A stretch of DNA of 34,833 nt from Pseudoselenomonas ruminantium (lineage in GTDB: Bacteria; Bacillota; Negativicutes; Selenomonadales; Selenomonadaceae), in contig NZ_FNJQ01000032.1 of NCBI RefSeq assembly GCF_900104055.1, positions 1-34,833 on the forward strand, in the 5' to 3' direction. A program made the position numbers and the translations under genes. The notes below the pieces were generated by a model that had not been told where the DNA came from, made no database searches, and worked only from the letters and a program-made list of their open reading frames with translations. Position 1 is the first letter of the stretch. Every line of letters begins with the position of its first letter. Shown here piece after piece: positions 33,982-34,833 of this stretch.

Positions 33982-34437
33982 TCAGCTGAAGGACTTCATC
34001 AGCCAGAGAATGAAATAGGTCAGGCCGCCAGCGATTAGCGGGCCGACTGCTACACCATGGAATAAGAGCACGCCAGCCATCGTGCCGATAATCAGCGCCG
34101 GAATCACATCCGGCGTGTTCTTTAGGAGTTCCACCCCGCCACCGCCGGCAATAGCGGCCAGCAGACCGGCCACGATGGCGATGATGCCGGCATGCGTGCG
34201 GAAGGCATCAAGCATGGTCTGGATGGTGATGGTGCCGTTGGCAATAGGCACGAGGATGGCCGCGGTCAGGATGATGATGCCCCAGTTGAGGCCCTGTGAG
34301 CCCAATGCATTGAGGGCTGTGGTCAGTCCCAGGATTTTCAGCCCGAGTACGATGGCGGTGGCATAGACAACGGTCATATTATGTCCCACATAGCTGAGCA
34401 ACAGCACGGCCCCTAAGGTAATATATTCGACATACAA
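33982..34437 (-). CDS. DUF441-family membrane protein
   Basis: This 151-residue hydrophobic protein has about four membrane segments and matches the DUF441/YeaL family pattern (PF04284). Visible features are a glycine-rich VAGLLAAIAGGGGVELL and the end VGPLIAGGLTYFILWLMK. Start is TTG 34437 with GGAG about 9 bases upstream. The nearby ATG at 34433 is out of frame. It ends directly against the ruvC stop (convergent). Function is unknown in the family. Its promoter lies next to the right end of a TnpB-type element. Confidence 0.85.
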   Translation of the reverse strand: MYVEYITLGAVLLLSYVGHNMTVVYATAIVLGLKILGLTTALNALGSQGLNWGIIILTAAILVPIANGTITIQTMLDAFRTHAGIIAIVAGLLAAIAGGGGVELLKNTPDVIPALIIGTMAGVLLFHGVAVGPLIAGGLTYFILWLMKSFS

Positions 34438-34470
34438 TTGAATCGACTCCTTTTTTAATATCTTGTTATC

Positions 34471-34498
34471 ATTATGCTATGTTTATAACCAAACTCAA
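34471..34498 (-). promoter_or_regulatory. Promoter of the DUF441 gene
   Basis: On the minus strand, TTGAGT (34493-34498) and CATAAT (34471-34476) are 16 bases apart, ahead of the TTG start at 34437. Confidence 0.5.
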
Positions 34499-34506
34499 CA
34501 AATAAT

Positions 34507-34640
34507 GTTAAAGTTTTTTATAAACTTTGTTGCTCATTAACTGCTCTCGACAAGCCGAGTAAGGGCAAGCCCTCACCAAGCAAGCGGTCTACGCAGCAAC
34601 TACCACAACCGGACGTAGCACTACGCCCTCTACCCCGTCT
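34507..34640 (-). ncRNA. Probable omega-RNA at the tnpB 3' end
   Basis: TnpB guide RNAs come from the 3' end of tnpB and the element's right end. The stretch after the tnpB stop has compact hairpins on the minus strand, including AGGGC/GCCCT (34562-34573) and CTCG/CGAG (around 34546-34559). The guide would be read from the flank below 34507, where the DUF441 promoter lies. Limits are approximate; no expression evidence is available. Confidence 0.4.
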
Positions 34641-34833
34641 GCCGAAACATTCGGGAATACTTTCCTCAGGATCTGAAACGCTCCATTGACATCAGCGTTT
34701 ATCAACCTGCCAGTATTGGCCTTAAAAAGCCCACGATGAACTCGTCTGTTCTTGTCATAGTTTTTCTTGACTGGTTCTTCTCCATCCAGAAATGATGTAC
34801 CGCTCGTATAACTCTCCTCGGTGAGGACGACTG
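34589..34833 (-). CDS. tnpB: TnpB (IS200/IS605 OrfB), C-terminal part
   Basis: The partial frame encodes about 81 residues, including VVLTEESYTSGTSFLDG, a basic RRVHRGLFKANTG segment and INADVNGAFQILRKVFP. These are the C-terminal RuvC-domain signatures of TnpB, including the final catalytic Asp in NADVNGA. Typical TnpB proteins are 370-450 residues, so most of the gene lies outside the window. Stop codon TAG is at 34589-34591. TnpB is an RNA-guided nuclease that helps the element persist at its site. No zinc-finger CxxC pair is seen in the visible part. Confidence 0.85.
   Translation of the reverse strand, partial: VVLTEESYTSGTSFLDGEEPVKKNYDKNRRVHRGLFKANTGRLINADVNGAFQILRKVFPNVSADGVEGVVLRPVVVVAA

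Larger units (their letters stand above)
34507..34833 (-). mobile_element. IS200/IS605-type element, right end only
   Basis: This is the 3' part of a tnpB gene plus its right end, running out of the window. A hairpin, AAAGTTT (34510-34516) with AAACTTT (34522-34528), lies next to the end, as expected for the subterminal palindrome recognised by TnpA. The exact boundary near 34507 is inferred. The left end and any tnpA are outside the window. Confidence 0.65.

Noticed and set aside
1-34833. CRISPR array, tRNA or rRNA genes
   Set aside because: No regularly spaced direct repeats, cloverleaf-type sequence or rRNA-like conserved segment was noticed by eye.

Overview
The window looks like a chromosomal segment of a diderm Firmicute of the class Negativicutes, most likely a Selenomonas-type member of the Selenomonadaceae. 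This is inferred from the housekeeping gene styles (miaB, mutS, mutL, yebC, ruvC, ald, mtnA), frequent TTG/GTG starts with strong GGAGG ribosome sites, and mixed base composition. Species cannot be fixed from sequence alone. No rRNA, tRNA or CRISPR array was seen.

Layout. (1) Bases 2-2581 hold a nearly complete IS21-family element (istA/istB, minus strand, with repeated AGAGCCA boxes near both ends). It sits inside a glycosyltransferase gene whose reading frame continues up to the IS edge. (2) Bases 2582-5685 are a very AT-rich polysaccharide block: truncated EpsF-like glycosyltransferase, EpsG/Wzy-like polymerase, second family-4-like glycosyltransferase. A decayed IS66-like transposase remnant (about 5744-6195) follows. 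(3) Bases 6408-7047 carry a minus-strand HepT/MntA toxin-antitoxin pair with its own terminator. (4) Bases 7182-16763 form a long co-directional operon: manC and manB for GDP-mannose, a polysaccharide pyruvyl transferase, a QueC/PP-loop-like ATPase of unknown function, a Wzx-type flippase, a MenD-like thiamine-diphosphate enzyme and an SDR reductase. An orphan recombinase C-terminal-domain protein and a minus-strand Rpn-like PD-(D/E)XK protein follow.

(5) From 18373 the window is mostly core genome: miaB, mutS-mutL, an RsmJ-like methyltransferase, an MBOAT/DHHW polysaccharide O-acetylation pair, dinB, ald, a class II aldolase with mtnA (a likely 5-deoxypentose or methylthioadenosine salvage pair), yebC, ruvC, and a convergent DUF441 membrane protein. 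The right edge holds the 3' end of a TnpB (IS200/IS605-type) gene with its right end and a probable omega-RNA.

The most interesting parts are: the PP-loop ATPase, MenD-like enzyme and SDR embedded between GDP-mannose genes and a flippase, which suggests an undescribed surface-glycan modification; the Rpn-like gene with a perfect internal Shine-Dalgarno before an in-frame ATG, suggesting a nested small product; and the directly visible IS21 disruption of a glycosyltransferase.
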